Origin: Nitrosomonadaceae bacterium
Lineage (GTDB): Bacteria > Pseudomonadota > Gammaproteobacteria > Burkholderiales > Usitatibacteraceae
Reading direction: 5' to 3'
Assembly: GCA_021300055.1 (NCBI GenBank)
Contig: JAJTHU010000069.1
Location: 1-12,338, forward strand
Length of the DNA: 12,338 bases
Part shown: in pieces, positions 1 through 7,084 of the stretch
How positions within the stretch are numbered: the first letter of the stretch is position 1
Layout of the letters: the number at the start of each line of letters is the position of its first letter
Translations under genes and position numbers: made by a program
Notes under the pieces: generated by a model
Seen by the model: the letters and a program-made list of their open reading frames with translations, nothing else
Database searches by the model: none
Told to the model about the DNA's origin: nothing

Positions 1-2929
1 AACCCGCCCGGCCGTTTGCCGCTTGCGAGAGCACCTCAAACATGCGCACGCGAGAAGCGGGTCGGGTGACGAACAAATCGTGGCGCATCGGCTGGACATC
101 GGTGCGCTTGACCAATTCAGCGCGTTGCAACGACGACATCAGCACAACAAATATCGGTGGGAGCCCCTTAGCGCGTCGTTGCTCATCAACTTCCTTCAGC
201 GCTGCGTTTAGCGCGCTAGTCTCTGCGGAGGGCAACAAGGTATCAGTCAGCATGACATCGATCTCTGCGCCCATTTTGATCAGGTCAGCTGCCGCCTGCG
301 CATGGTTCACCGCGTGCACTTTCCAACCCCACACGGCAAACCGATGCGCGATGATTGACCGACGGTTGTCGTTGCCGTCAACAAGCAGCAGTTGCTTGCC
401 GTTCATCTCTGCAACGACACGTTGCATGTACGGCTTCACGGGGCCGCGCGCTACCTGCGTGACGATCGTGAAGCCAAAGGTCGACCCTTGTCCCTCAACG
501 CTACTCAGGGAAACTTCGCCGCCCATCATGCCGACCAAGCGCTTGACGATCGCCAGTCCCAAGCCAGTGCCGCCGTACTTGCGCGTCGTTGATGCATCAA
601 CCTGGGTGAAGGCCTCGAATAACTTATCGACACGGTCTGCTGGAATTCCGATGCCCGTGTCGCTCACAGTAGTGTGCAGCTTGATGCGGCCATCTGGGAG
701 GTTTTCCGAAGTCATGCGCAGGAATATCTCGCCGTGATCGGTGAACTTGATAGCGTTTGACATGAGGTTCAGCAAAATCTGCCGCAGGCGCGTTACGTCA
801 CCTAAGACGTAGTAAGGCACCTCGTCCGTCAACTCGTAAACCAACGCGAGCTTTTTCTCGCGCGCGCGCTCAGCGACGAGTTCGAACGCCTCCTCAACCA
901 TGCTGACCAATTCGACGGTGGTGGCTTCTAGCGTCATGCGGCCGGATTCAAATTTGGAGAAATCCAGCACGTCGTCGATGAGTCTGAGCAAAGTGTCACC
1001 CGACGCGCGAATCAAGCGAATGTAATCGCGCTGCTCGTCGTTGAGTTTGGTTTCGGCGAGCAGTCCCGCCATGCCAAGGACGCCATTCATCGGTGTGCGA
1101 ATCTCGTGACTCATCGTCGCCAAGAAGCTCTCCTTGGCACGCGCTGCCTCAGTGACGCGAATGTTGGCTTCAATGAGCTTCAGTTCGGCTTCGCGGCGCT
1201 CTGTAACGTCAACGATCGAGCCTACGAATCGCCGCGCACGCTGCGTTTCGTCGTACTGCGCCACACCGCGCACGCGGATCCACATGTGGCCGCCGCTGGC
1301 GCGTATTGCGCGGCACTCGACGTCAAAGAATGCCGTCTCTTGGCGAAGGTGGCGCGAGAGTTGATCTTCGAAGAAGCCGATGTCTTCAGGATGAATCCAC
1401 TGATGCCAATCGAAGTCTTTGGGGAAGTTGTCGGCGGTAAAGCCGAGAATCTCACGGAAGCGCTCGGAGAAATACTGCCCACCGTCAGCGTCTGTCGCTA
1501 GGTCAAGGATGCCTTGCTGTGATGAGCGGATGACGAGGTCCAGTTGCTCGCGTTGGCGCGCGATTTCGCGCTGCAGCTTTTTGATTTCCGTGACGTCAGT
1601 GACGGTGCCGATGATGCCGTCGTATGTGCCGTCTGCGCGTCGAATGACTTGCTTGGCGATGATCGCGGGAATCTTGTGGCCATCGGCGGCGAAAGCGGTT
1701 CCTTCCTTGACGATGTAGCCGTCTGCGGAAGCGAGCACCGCTTGGTCAAACGATGCATTTGCAATCGCGGCCTCGGGTTTGTCGAACTCGGCACTGAGCT
1801 TGCCGATGACGTCTTCCCGACGGCGCTGAAACAACAGCTCCCATGCGCGATTAACCTTGACGTGGCGGCCTTGTGCATCTACGCGAAAGATCGGATTTGG
1901 GTTGAGTTCGATGAGGTCATCAGTGAACTTCACTTGATCGCGCAACTCGTTGGTCATGCGCGCTGCCATGGCGGCTGCTTGCTCGCGCAGACGCGTTAGC
2001 AGCCAGACCAAACCAGCGAGCAAGCTGGTGCCAATCAATCCAATCAACAGAATGAGCCAAGGCGTGTTCGTACGAAGTTCAGCCTCTAGGCTAGGCGTGC
2101 TTTCTACTCTCAGCTGCCATGGCTGCGCGCCAATTTCGATGGGCAGCGCATGCACAAATGTCCCGCTCTGATGAGTGACTTCACCTGCTGCCGTGGACTT
2201 ACCAGCTTCACGCAACGTAAACGCGGCGCGCTGCGAGGTGGTCTGCGCTAAAAACGCCATGCAATCCGGAATCCGAATGTACGCGAGCAAGAACCCGACA
2301 GGTTCGTTCGATGCCACAAATGCAGGGAACACTGGGCGCACAAACAGCATCAGCTCAGTGGACTCGCTTGTGCCTCCCGCTACCGTTTCGGCTGGGAGCG
2401 CGGCGGCTGCGCTGCGCTGACTCTCGCGAGCGCGCATCATTGTTTTCAGGATGGTCTGCGACGCAGCCGCTTGATCTTTGATGGCGAGCGGAACGAGGTC
2501 GGTGCTCGTCAGTACTCTTACCATCGAGGGCGGTGGCACCATGCTTTGCCCGAGCGGTTGCGAGGCGCGATACTCAATACGCACCAAGCCGATTACGGGG
2601 TCCGAGCGGTTGGCGACGCTATCGAGATAATCGTTCCACCGCAGGTTATCGATGCGTGGCGATGCGGCAATAGCCGCACCCGCCGTGGCTAACGCGTCGT
2701 CGATGTGGCGGAACTGTGTGCCAAGTTGTGATTGCGCGCTTTCGGCGATGCTCTGGAAGCGCTGCGAGGCGTCGAAGTTCGCTTGGCGATAACTCTGGAA
2801 AGTCGCAACAAACGTAGACAGCAGCAGCGCAATCAGAAACAACCACGGCCCCTCAAGCCGTGGGCCGTCGCGGTTTGCGTGCGCATCGGTGCTGGCGGGC
2901 GAGTCGGCGGAATTGGTTTGCGGGTTCAT
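1..2929 (-). CDS. CHASE-PAS-PAS hybrid sensor histidine kinase (C-terminus cut off by window edge)
   Basis: The minus strand is open for 976 codons from ATG 2929 to the window start, with no stop, so the 3' end is missing. The order of domains read from the translation is: TM1 (about residues 28-44), a periplasmic region resembling CHASE (about 45-289), TM2 (about 290-312), PAS 1 (about 336-450, ending GTVTDVTE), PAS 2 with PAC (about 462-580), HisKA with the MSHEIRTPMNG box and phospho-acceptor H608, HATPase_c (about 708-825; boxes NLMSNAIKF, DTGIGI, GGTGLGLAI) and a receiver domain (about 845-970). The kinase core is intact, so autophosphorylation is expected. The receiver keeps D896 and the SS pair, but has DG (851-852) for the usual acidic pair and R956 for the conserved Lys. 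CHASE domains bind small extracellular ligands in other proteins; the ligand here is unknown. A second receiver or Hpt may lie beyond the edge. The start is uncertain: GTG 2947 and GTG 2959 are in frame and no clear ribosome binding site is visible. Confidence 0.93.
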   Translation of the reverse strand, partial: MNPQTNSADSPASTDAHANRDGPRLEGPWLFLIALLLSTFVATFQSYRQANFDASQRFQSIAESAQSQLGTQFRHIDDALATAGAAIAASPRIDNLRWNDYLDSVANRSDPVIGLVRIEYRASQPLGQSMVPPPSMVRVLTSTDLVPLAIKDQAAASQTILKTMMRARESQRSAAAALPAETVAGGTSESTELMLFVRPVFPAFVASNEPVGFLLAYIRIPDCMAFLAQTTSQRAAFTLREAGKSTAAGEVTHQSGTFVHALPIEIGAQPWQLRVESTPSLEAELRTNTPWLILLIGLIGTSLLAGLVWLLTRLREQAAAMAARMTNELRDQVKFTDDLIELNPNPIFRVDAQGRHVKVNRAWELLFQRRREDVIGKLSAEFDKPEAAIANASFDQAVLASADGYIVKEGTAFAADGHKIPAIIAKQVIRRADGTYDGIIGTVTDVTEIKKLQREIARQREQLDLVIRSSQQGILDLATDADGGQYFSERFREILGFTADNFPKDFDWHQWIHPEDIGFFEDQLSRHLRQETAFFDVECRAIRASGGHMWIRVRGVAQYDETQRARRFVGSIVDVTERREAELKLIEANIRVTEAARAKESFLATMSHEIRTPMNGVLGMAGLLAETKLNDEQRDYIRLIRASGDTLLRLIDDVLDFSKFESGRMTLEATTVELVSMVEEAFELVAERAREKKLALVYELTDEVPYYVLGDVTRLRQILLNLMSNAIKFTDHGEIFLRMTSENLPDGRIKLHTTVSDTGIGIPADRVDKLFEAFTQVDASTTRKYGGTGLGLAIVKRLVGMMGGEVSLSSVEGQGSTFGFTIVTQVARGPVKPYMQRVVAEMNGKQLLLVDGNDNRRSIIAHRFAVWGWKVHAVNHAQAAADLIKMGAEIDVMLTDTLLPSAETSALNAALKEVDEQRRAKGLPPIFVVLMSSLQRAELVKRTDVQPMRHDLFVTRPASRVRMFEVLSQAANGRAG

Positions 2930-3069
2930 CGAGGGGTAGGGTGACACCGTGGCTAACACGAAGATTACCGCAACCGTCGGGTGGACGCCACGCGAAGGAA
3001 TGATTCCAATACGCTGATTTGCAAGGAAAATCTCCCCCAGATTTGCGCGCTTGGTGTAGAGTTTCTGGT
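2930..3069. promoter_or_regulatory. Divergent intergenic region between hybrid kinase and transglycosylase
   Basis: These 140 bases separate two divergently transcribed genes and must hold both promoters. I find no convincing -35/-10 pair on either strand. Visible small structures are the palindrome GGAATGATTCC (2997-3007), a direct repeat GATTTGC (3016-3022 and 3040-3046, 24 bases apart), and a short inverted repeat AAATCT-CCCCC-AGATTT (3028-3044). Any regulator binding these would be inference. Confidence 0.4.
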
Positions 3070-3918
3070 ATGGGCCCCAGTCTTCAAACCAATTTCTTGC
3101 CTTCGTCGCCGGTTGCGCCAGCGTTGCGTCGCCGTGATGTTGCTTTGTCGAAGTTGGTCGCTTTACTGGCAGTTGCGGTCAGCGGGGCGCTCTGGACGTC
3201 GAGCGTGGCGGCCAACATTTACTCGTTCAAAGATGAGAACGGCGTCACGCACTTTTCAAACTTGCCGCATCTCGACAAGCGTTACAAGCTCGTCTACAGG
3301 ATTCCGAACAGCTGGCAGACTCGCCCGAATGCGTGGACGCCGAACTTCCCGAAGTCAGTGGATATAGGCAAGTTAGTGCCGATCATCGATAACGCCGCGA
3401 GGACCCACGGCGTCGATCCTCGTTTGGTACACGCAGTGATCCGTGCGGAGTCAGGCTATAACGAGCGGGCACTGTCAAACAAGGGTGCGGTCGGCCTGAT
3501 GCAGCTCATCCCTGCAACGGCAGAGCGCATGGGCGTGAAGAATATCTACGACCCGATCGAAAATATTTTCGGTGGCACTAAGTACCTCGCGTTCCTGCTG
3601 AACATGTTTAACGGAAATGTTGAGCTCGCCCTCGCGGGCTATAACGCGGGAGAAAATGCCGTCATACGTCACGGGCACCGCATCCCGCCTTTTGCGGAAA
3701 CGCAGGCGTACGTGCCGAAGGTGCTGTCGTTCTACAAGAGCCCGGAGCTAAATCGGTTTGTCCCCGACTTAAATCGCACGGCAGCAAACACGAAGAATTC
3801 ACCCACCAATGTTGCCAGCGTTACCCCAAGTCCGACGCGTGCGCCAGCGACCGGTGCGCCAGCGGGCGTGCCGCTGACGGCCGCGCCCGCGCCGCAGGTG
3901 ATCGGCGTGCCGCGCTAA
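3070..3918 (+). CDS. Secreted lytic transglycosylase (SLT family 1) with DUF4124-type N-terminus
   Basis: This 282-residue protein should cleave the glycan strands of peptidoglycan in the periplasm, forming 1,6-anhydro-muramyl ends. An N-terminal export signal is visible: basic RRR, a hydrophobic core at about residues 28-43, and a likely cleavage after SVAA (about residue 48). The mature protein opens with NIYSFKDENGVTHFSN, the form of a DUF4124 domain. The SLT catalytic domain follows (about 105-225), with the catalytic Glu at about residue 117 in RAESGYN, then GLMQLIP and AGYNAGENAV, all hallmarks of the Slt70/MltC-type fold. A Pro/Ala/Thr-rich tail (about 248-282) is probably disordered. 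No lipobox Cys is seen, so it is probably soluble rather than a lipoprotein. ATG 3070 was chosen because it gives a normal signal peptide; ATG 3019 would add 17 residues. The ribosome binding site is weak. Its TAA overlaps the convergent proB stop. Confidence 0.9.
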   Translation: MGPSLQTNFLPSSPVAPALRRRDVALSKLVALLAVAVSGALWTSSVAANIYSFKDENGVTHFSNLPHLDKRYKLVYRIPNSWQTRPNAWTPNFPKSVDIGKLVPIIDNAARTHGVDPRLVHAVIRAESGYNERALSNKGAVGLMQLIPATAERMGVKNIYDPIENIFGGTKYLAFLLNMFNGNVELALAGYNAGENAVIRHGHRIPPFAETQAYVPKVLSFYKSPELNRFVPDLNRTAANTKNSPTNVASVTPSPTRAPATGAPAGVPLTAAPAPQVIGVPR

Positions 3919-5009
3919 ACCAGGACGAGGTTATCTCGGTGGATCAGTTCCGCCTCGGCAACGTAGCCTAAGGTTGGTTCTATTTCGCGCGTGGCCTTCC
4001 GACAGAGCTTGCGTGCTTCAGTGGCGTTGTAATTGACCAGCCCCCGAGCGATTTCGCGTCCGTCTGGGTCGATTGCGCTGACCACATCGCCGCGTGCGAA
4101 TTCGCCGCTCACCTCAACCACGCCGATGGGCAGCAGAGATTTGCCGTCGGCTCGCAGCGCCTTTGCGGCGCCGGAATCGACAACGAGGCGACCTGTTGTC
4201 TTTAGGTGGCTAGCCAGCCACATCTTGCGCGCTTGCATGGCGGTGCGCTCCGCGGTGAGCTTGGTGCCGATTGCCTCGCCAGCGACCACGCGTTGAAGTA
4301 CCTGCTCGATACGTCCATAGGCTATCACCGTGTTTGCGCCAGACAGCGCCGCGCGCTTTGCGGCCAACACCTTGGTGAGCATGCCGCCGCGCCCTAGCGA
4401 CGAGCCCGCGCCGCCAGCCATGGCCTCAAGCGCCGGATCGCCAGCCGTGGCGGTCGCAACCAGCGAGGCTTGCGCATCTTGGCGCGGATCGGCGGAGTAG
4501 AGGCCTTGCTGATCGGTGAGGATGATGAGCAACTCGGCCTCAATGAGGTTGGCGACGAGTGCGGCGAGGGTGTCGTTGTCACCGAACTTGATTTCATCGG
4601 TGACCACGGTATCGTTTTCATTGATGACCGGCACCACACCGAGCGCGAGCAAGGTCGTGAGTGTGCTGCGCGCGTTGAGGTAGCGCGTACGGTCGGCAAG
4701 ATCATCGTGAGTGAGTAGCACCTGCGCCGTGCCCAAGCTGTGCTCGCGGAACGCCGATTCGTAGACCTGTACGAGTCCCATCTGGCCTACCGCCGCCGCC
4801 GCTTGTAGTTGGTTGACCTCGCTAGGCCGTTTGCTCCAGCCGAGACGTTTCATGCCCTCGGCGATAGCGCCTGATGAGACGAGCACCACCTCGTGGCCTG
4901 TGCTACGAAGCGCGGCAATCTGGCTCACCCAGCGGTGGATGAGGTCGTGGTCAACGCCTTCGCCGTGGTTGGTGATGAGCGTCGAGCCAATCTTGACGAT
5001 GACGCGCAT
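3915..5009 (-). CDS. proB: Glutamate 5-kinase
   Basis: ProB phosphorylates L-glutamate with ATP to gamma-glutamyl phosphate, the first and feedback-inhibited step of proline synthesis in the cytoplasm. The 364-residue length matches the full family form: an amino-acid kinase domain (about 1-250) plus a C-terminal PUA domain (about 275-352). Family motifs visible are VKIGSTL (5-11), VVLVSSGAIAEG (41-52), VINENDTV (128-135), FGDNDTLAALVANL (142-155), TDQQGLYSADPR (165-176) and GRGGMLTKVLAAK (207-219). The start follows the obgE stop by 3 bases (TAACTGATG), and GGAG inside the end of obgE can serve as ribosome binding site, so translation is probably coupled. No proA is adjacent here. The TAG stop overlaps the stop of the convergent transglycosylase gene, leaving no room for a terminator between them. 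Confidence 0.97.
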   Translation of the reverse strand: MRVIVKIGSTLITNHGEGVDHDLIHRWVSQIAALRSTGHEVVLVSSGAIAEGMKRLGWSKRPSEVNQLQAAAAVGQMGLVQVYESAFREHSLGTAQVLLTHDDLADRTRYLNARSTLTTLLALGVVPVINENDTVVTDEIKFGDNDTLAALVANLIEAELLIILTDQQGLYSADPRQDAQASLVATATAGDPALEAMAGGAGSSLGRGGMLTKVLAAKRAALSGANTVIAYGRIEQVLQRVVAGEAIGTKLTAERTAMQARKMWLASHLKTTGRLVVDSGAAKALRADGKSLLPIGVVEVSGEFARGDVVSAIDPDGREIARGLVNYNATEARKLCRKATREIEPTLGYVAEAELIHRDNLVLV

Positions 5010-5012
5010 CAG

Positions 5013-6098
5013 TTACTCCGCTGTGGGTGTACGTACACGCTTGGTGTCAGTTGCCTCGGTGGCTTCAGCGTCGTCCACTGGGCGCTGGCGGTTCTGTTCG
5101 ACGTGCTCCATGATCGCGAACGTGAGCGCTTGGCAGCCATCAGCTTTCATCGCCGAGATCGTGAAGTGAGGTCCCTTCCACTTCAAGCCCTTGATGATTG
5201 CCTTGACACGCTTGTCGGCTTCTTCCTCGTCGAGCAGATCAACCTTGTTCAATACTAACCAGCGCGGTTTGTCGAACAGGCTTTGGTCGTACTTCTTTAA
5301 CTCGTTGATGATGGCTTTCGCTTCCTTCACGGTGTCGACGCCCTCATCGAACGGGGCGATGTCCACCAGATGCAGCAGCAAATGCGTGCGCTGCAAGTGC
5401 TTGAGGAATTGGTGTCCGAGACCAGCCCCCTCAGCTGCGCCCTCAATCAGGCCAGGGACGTCAGCGATTACGAAGCTACGGTTGTCATCGACGCGCACAA
5501 CACCTAGGTTGGGGTGCAGCGTGGTGAACGGGTAGTCAGCGACCTTGGGACGCGCGGCAGATACGGCGCGGATGAATGTCGATTTGCCAGCGTTGGGCAT
5601 ACCGAGCAGGCCGACGTCGGCGAGTACCTTCAGCTCAAAGTGGATTTCTTTGAATTCGCCTTCTTCGCCTTTGGTGAATTGGCGGGGCGCACGGTTGGTC
5701 GAGCTTTTGAAGTTGATATTACCCAGGCCACCACGGCCGCCTTGCGCGAGCAGTGCGCGCTGCTTGTCGTGCGTGAGGTCGGCGATGACTTCATCGGTCG
5801 CAAGATCGCGCACGATGGTGCCGACCGGTACGCGCAGCGTGACGTCATCTGCACCACGGCCGTTGCAGTCTGCACCGCGTCCAGAGTCGCCATTCTTGGC
5901 GCGGAAGATGCGCGCGAAGCGATAGTCGATGAGGGTGTTGATATTGGTGTCGGCCTCGACCCAAATCGAGCCACCGCGACCGCCGTCGCCGCCATCGGGC
6001 CCGCCAAACGGAACGTACTTCTCGCGACGCATGGACGCAGAGCCGTTGCCACCCTTGCCGGCGTGGACTTCGATTCGTGCTTCGTCAATGAACTTCAT
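5013..6098 (-). CDS. obgE: Obg/CgtA family GTPase
   Basis: This is an essential GTP-binding protein that joins 50S ribosomal subunits during late assembly and links ribosome status to stress responses. The 361-residue translation has the glycine-rich Obg fold (about 1-158, with GKGGNGSASMRREKYVP and GGPDGGDGGRGG), then the G domain: G1 GMPNAGKST (166-174), G2 FTTLHP (191-196), G3 DVPGLIEGA (213-221), G4 NKVD (284-287) and G5 SAM (315-317). All nucleotide-binding motifs are intact. A short variable acidic/basic tail ends the protein, with no OCT domain like that of Bacillus. It follows rpmA, a classic linkage, but an intrinsic terminator lies just upstream of its start. The ribosome binding site is modest (AGGCG, about 6 bases before ATG). 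Confidence 0.98.
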   Translation of the reverse strand: MKFIDEARIEVHAGKGGNGSASMRREKYVPFGGPDGGDGGRGGSIWVEADTNINTLIDYRFARIFRAKNGDSGRGADCNGRGADDVTLRVPVGTIVRDLATDEVIADLTHDKQRALLAQGGRGGLGNINFKSSTNRAPRQFTKGEEGEFKEIHFELKVLADVGLLGMPNAGKSTFIRAVSAARPKVADYPFTTLHPNLGVVRVDDNRSFVIADVPGLIEGAAEGAGLGHQFLKHLQRTHLLLHLVDIAPFDEGVDTVKEAKAIINELKKYDQSLFDKPRWLVLNKVDLLDEEEADKRVKAIIKGLKWKGPHFTISAMKADGCQALTFAIMEHVEQNRQRPVDDAEATEATDTKRVRTPTAE

Positions 6099-6109
6099 GG
6101 TCGCCTGTC

Positions 6110-6146
6110 AAAAAAGAAAAAGCCCTGGAGAAAACATCCAGGGCTT
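6110..6146 (-). terminator. Intrinsic terminator between rpmA and obgE
   Basis: Read on the minus strand, a 10-bp perfect stem AAGCCCTGGA / TCCAGGGCTT (6120-6146) with a 7-base loop is followed by a U-rich run, TTTTCTTTTTT (about 6120-6110). It lies 27 bases after the rpmA stop and ends about 11 bases before the obgE ATG. The plus-strand side lacks a T run, so it acts on the rplU-rpmA transcript. It would stop or attenuate transcription, leaving obgE-proB dependent on read-through or on a promoter inside rpmA. Confidence 0.85.
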
Positions 6147-6173
6147 ATTCGGAAACGAAAGAGCCAGTGATGC

Positions 6174-6431
6174 TTAAACCGGCTGGATCGAAACCGTACG
6201 GTGCTTCTTCTCGCCCTTGATCGCGAAAACAACCTTGCCTGTTTTCAACGCGAAAAGCGTGTGGTCTTTGCCGATGCCGACATTGTCGCCCGGATGGAAT
6301 TCGGTACCGCGCTGACGCACGATGATCGAACCCGCGTTGATCAACTCACCGCCGAAGGCTTTAACGCCAAGGCGTTTCGATTCTGAGTCGCGGCCGTTAC
6401 GTGAACTGCCGCCTGCTTTTTTATGTGCCAT
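6174..6431 (-). CDS. rpmA: 50S ribosomal protein L27
   Basis: L27 is an 85-residue component of the large ribosomal subunit. Its flexible N-terminus reaches the peptidyl transferase centre and stabilises tRNA. The sequence begins MAHKKAGGSSRNGRDSESKR, the highly conserved L27 start, followed by LGVKAFGGE and a basic, beta-rich core (VRQRGTEFHPGDNVGIGKDHTLFAL). Mature-type N-terminus: there is no Firmicutes-style cleavable extension. A strong ribosome binding site (AAGGAG, 8 bases upstream) overlaps the end of rplU. The gap to the rplU stop is 11 bases, so the two genes are co-transcribed. Confidence 0.99.
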   Translation of the reverse strand: MAHKKAGGSSRNGRDSESKRLGVKAFGGELINAGSIIVRQRGTEFHPGDNVGIGKDHTLFALKTGKVVFAIKGEKKHRTVSIQPV

Positions 6432-6442
6432 GACCTAACTCC

Positions 6443-6754
6443 TTAGCCCTTGATCTCACCGATTTGCAATTCGGTGTAATTCTGCCGATGACCTTGATGC
6501 TTCTGGTAATGCTTACGACGACGCATTTTGAAGATCTTGACCTTATCGGCACGACCGTGAGAGATGACGGTAGCGGTGACGGCAGCACCTGCGATCAGTG
6601 GTTTTCCGATGGTCACGGTTTCACCGTTACCCACCATCATGACTTGATCCAGAACGACTTGCGCGCCCACGTCTGCCGGTATCTGTTCTACTTTAATTTT
6701 TTCGCCAGCGGCAACGCGATACTGCTTGCCACCGGTTTTTATGACCGCATACAT
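6443..6754 (-). CDS. rplU: 50S ribosomal protein L21
   Basis: L21 is a 103-residue protein binding 23S rRNA in the large subunit. The start at MYAVIKTGGKQYRV (ATG 6754) is set by the conserved N-terminus and by an AGGAG ribosome binding site 7 bases upstream. The frame remains open upstream to 7060, but that extension has no L21 character. The C-terminal signature KMRRRKHYQKHQGHRQNYTEL is intact (about residues 76-96). It is the first gene of the rplU-rpmA-(obgE-proB) cluster, preceded by a strong promoter (6875-6903) and a leader of roughly 110 bases. Confidence 0.99.
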   Translation of the reverse strand: MYAVIKTGGKQYRVAAGEKIKVEQIPADVGAQVVLDQVMMVGNGETVTIGKPLIAGAAVTATVISHGRADKVKIFKMRRRKHYQKHQGHRQNYTELQIGEIKG

Positions 6755-6868
6755 GGTTAAACTCCTGAGGGTTTGAATTTCCACCGCATTCGTCACCGAC
6801 AACTTAGCGCTGCAATCGAACGAGTTTTCGTTGAAAGCGCGCAGGCCGTCGATGGCCAAACAGCGGAA
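6755..6868 (-). promoter_or_regulatory. rplU 5' leader, possibly structured
   Basis: This is the untranslated leader expected from the promoter at 6875-6903 to the rplU ATG. It contains a short hairpin AACGA-AAAC-TCGTT (6819-6832) flanked by GCGC runs (about 6807-6810 and 6837-6840) that could extend the stem, and a weaker GGCC-6-GGCC repeat (about 6842-6857). Ribosomal protein operons are often controlled through such leaders, but I do not recognise a known L21 leader motif here. Confidence 0.4.
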
Positions 6869-6874
6869 CCCAAA

Positions 6875-6903
6875 ATTATACGGGTTGCCAACCCCGCCGT
6901 CAA
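6875..6903 (-). promoter_or_regulatory. Near-consensus sigma-70 promoter for rplU-rpmA
   Basis: On the minus strand, TTGACG (6903-6898) and TATAAT (6880-6875) are separated by exactly 17 bases: a perfect -10 and a 5/6 -35. It faces rplU, with a predicted transcription start near 6868. The spacer contains an inverted repeat GGGTT-3-AACCC (6882-6894), which could bind a regulator or be chance. The strength fits a ribosomal protein operon. Confidence 0.88.
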
Positions 6904-7084
6904 ACAAAAAATTGGCATAAAAACATACACTTAAGGCTGGTTTGGCGGGCCCCACTGGGTCTTTGCGTCGGTCCAGTGCAGGATTTACTGCCGACCGGGT
7001 GAATCGAGGCCAGCTTATGTGAACGGATGCAGCTCGGTTTTCCGCCCCCAGAATGCGCACCTACATACCTAAAGCATCTTTGCC
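6904..7084. other. Intergenic region upstream of ispB
   Basis: These bases complete a 330-base gap between divergent rplU and ispB. They should carry the ispB promoter on the plus strand. I see no well-spaced -35/-10 pair there, and no coding sequence, tRNA or strong hairpin. Confidence 0.4.

Noticed and set aside
42..737. 231-codon plus-strand open frame
   Set aside because: It lies antisense to the receiver and ATPase domains of the hybrid kinase, whose minus-strand frame gives clear conserved motifs. The plus-strand peptide is low-complexity and unrecognisable.
1498..1878. Minus-strand 126-codon frame within the kinase
   Set aside because: It is in a different frame from the PAS-containing kinase translation and has no domain character; a shadow of the GC-rich coding sequence.
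3019..3069. Longer transglycosylase start at ATG 3019
   Set aside because: It adds 17 residues ahead of the signal peptide with no ribosome binding site; ATG 3070 gives a more normal exported N-terminus.
5514..6170. 218-codon plus-strand open frame
   Set aside because: It is antisense to obgE and crosses the terminator. The obgE frame carries all GTPase motifs, so this is a shadow.
6755..7060. N-terminal extension of rplU in the same frame
   Set aside because: The extension covers the -35/-10 promoter and leader, has no L21 similarity, and the conserved MYAVIKTGGKQ start has its own AGGAG site.
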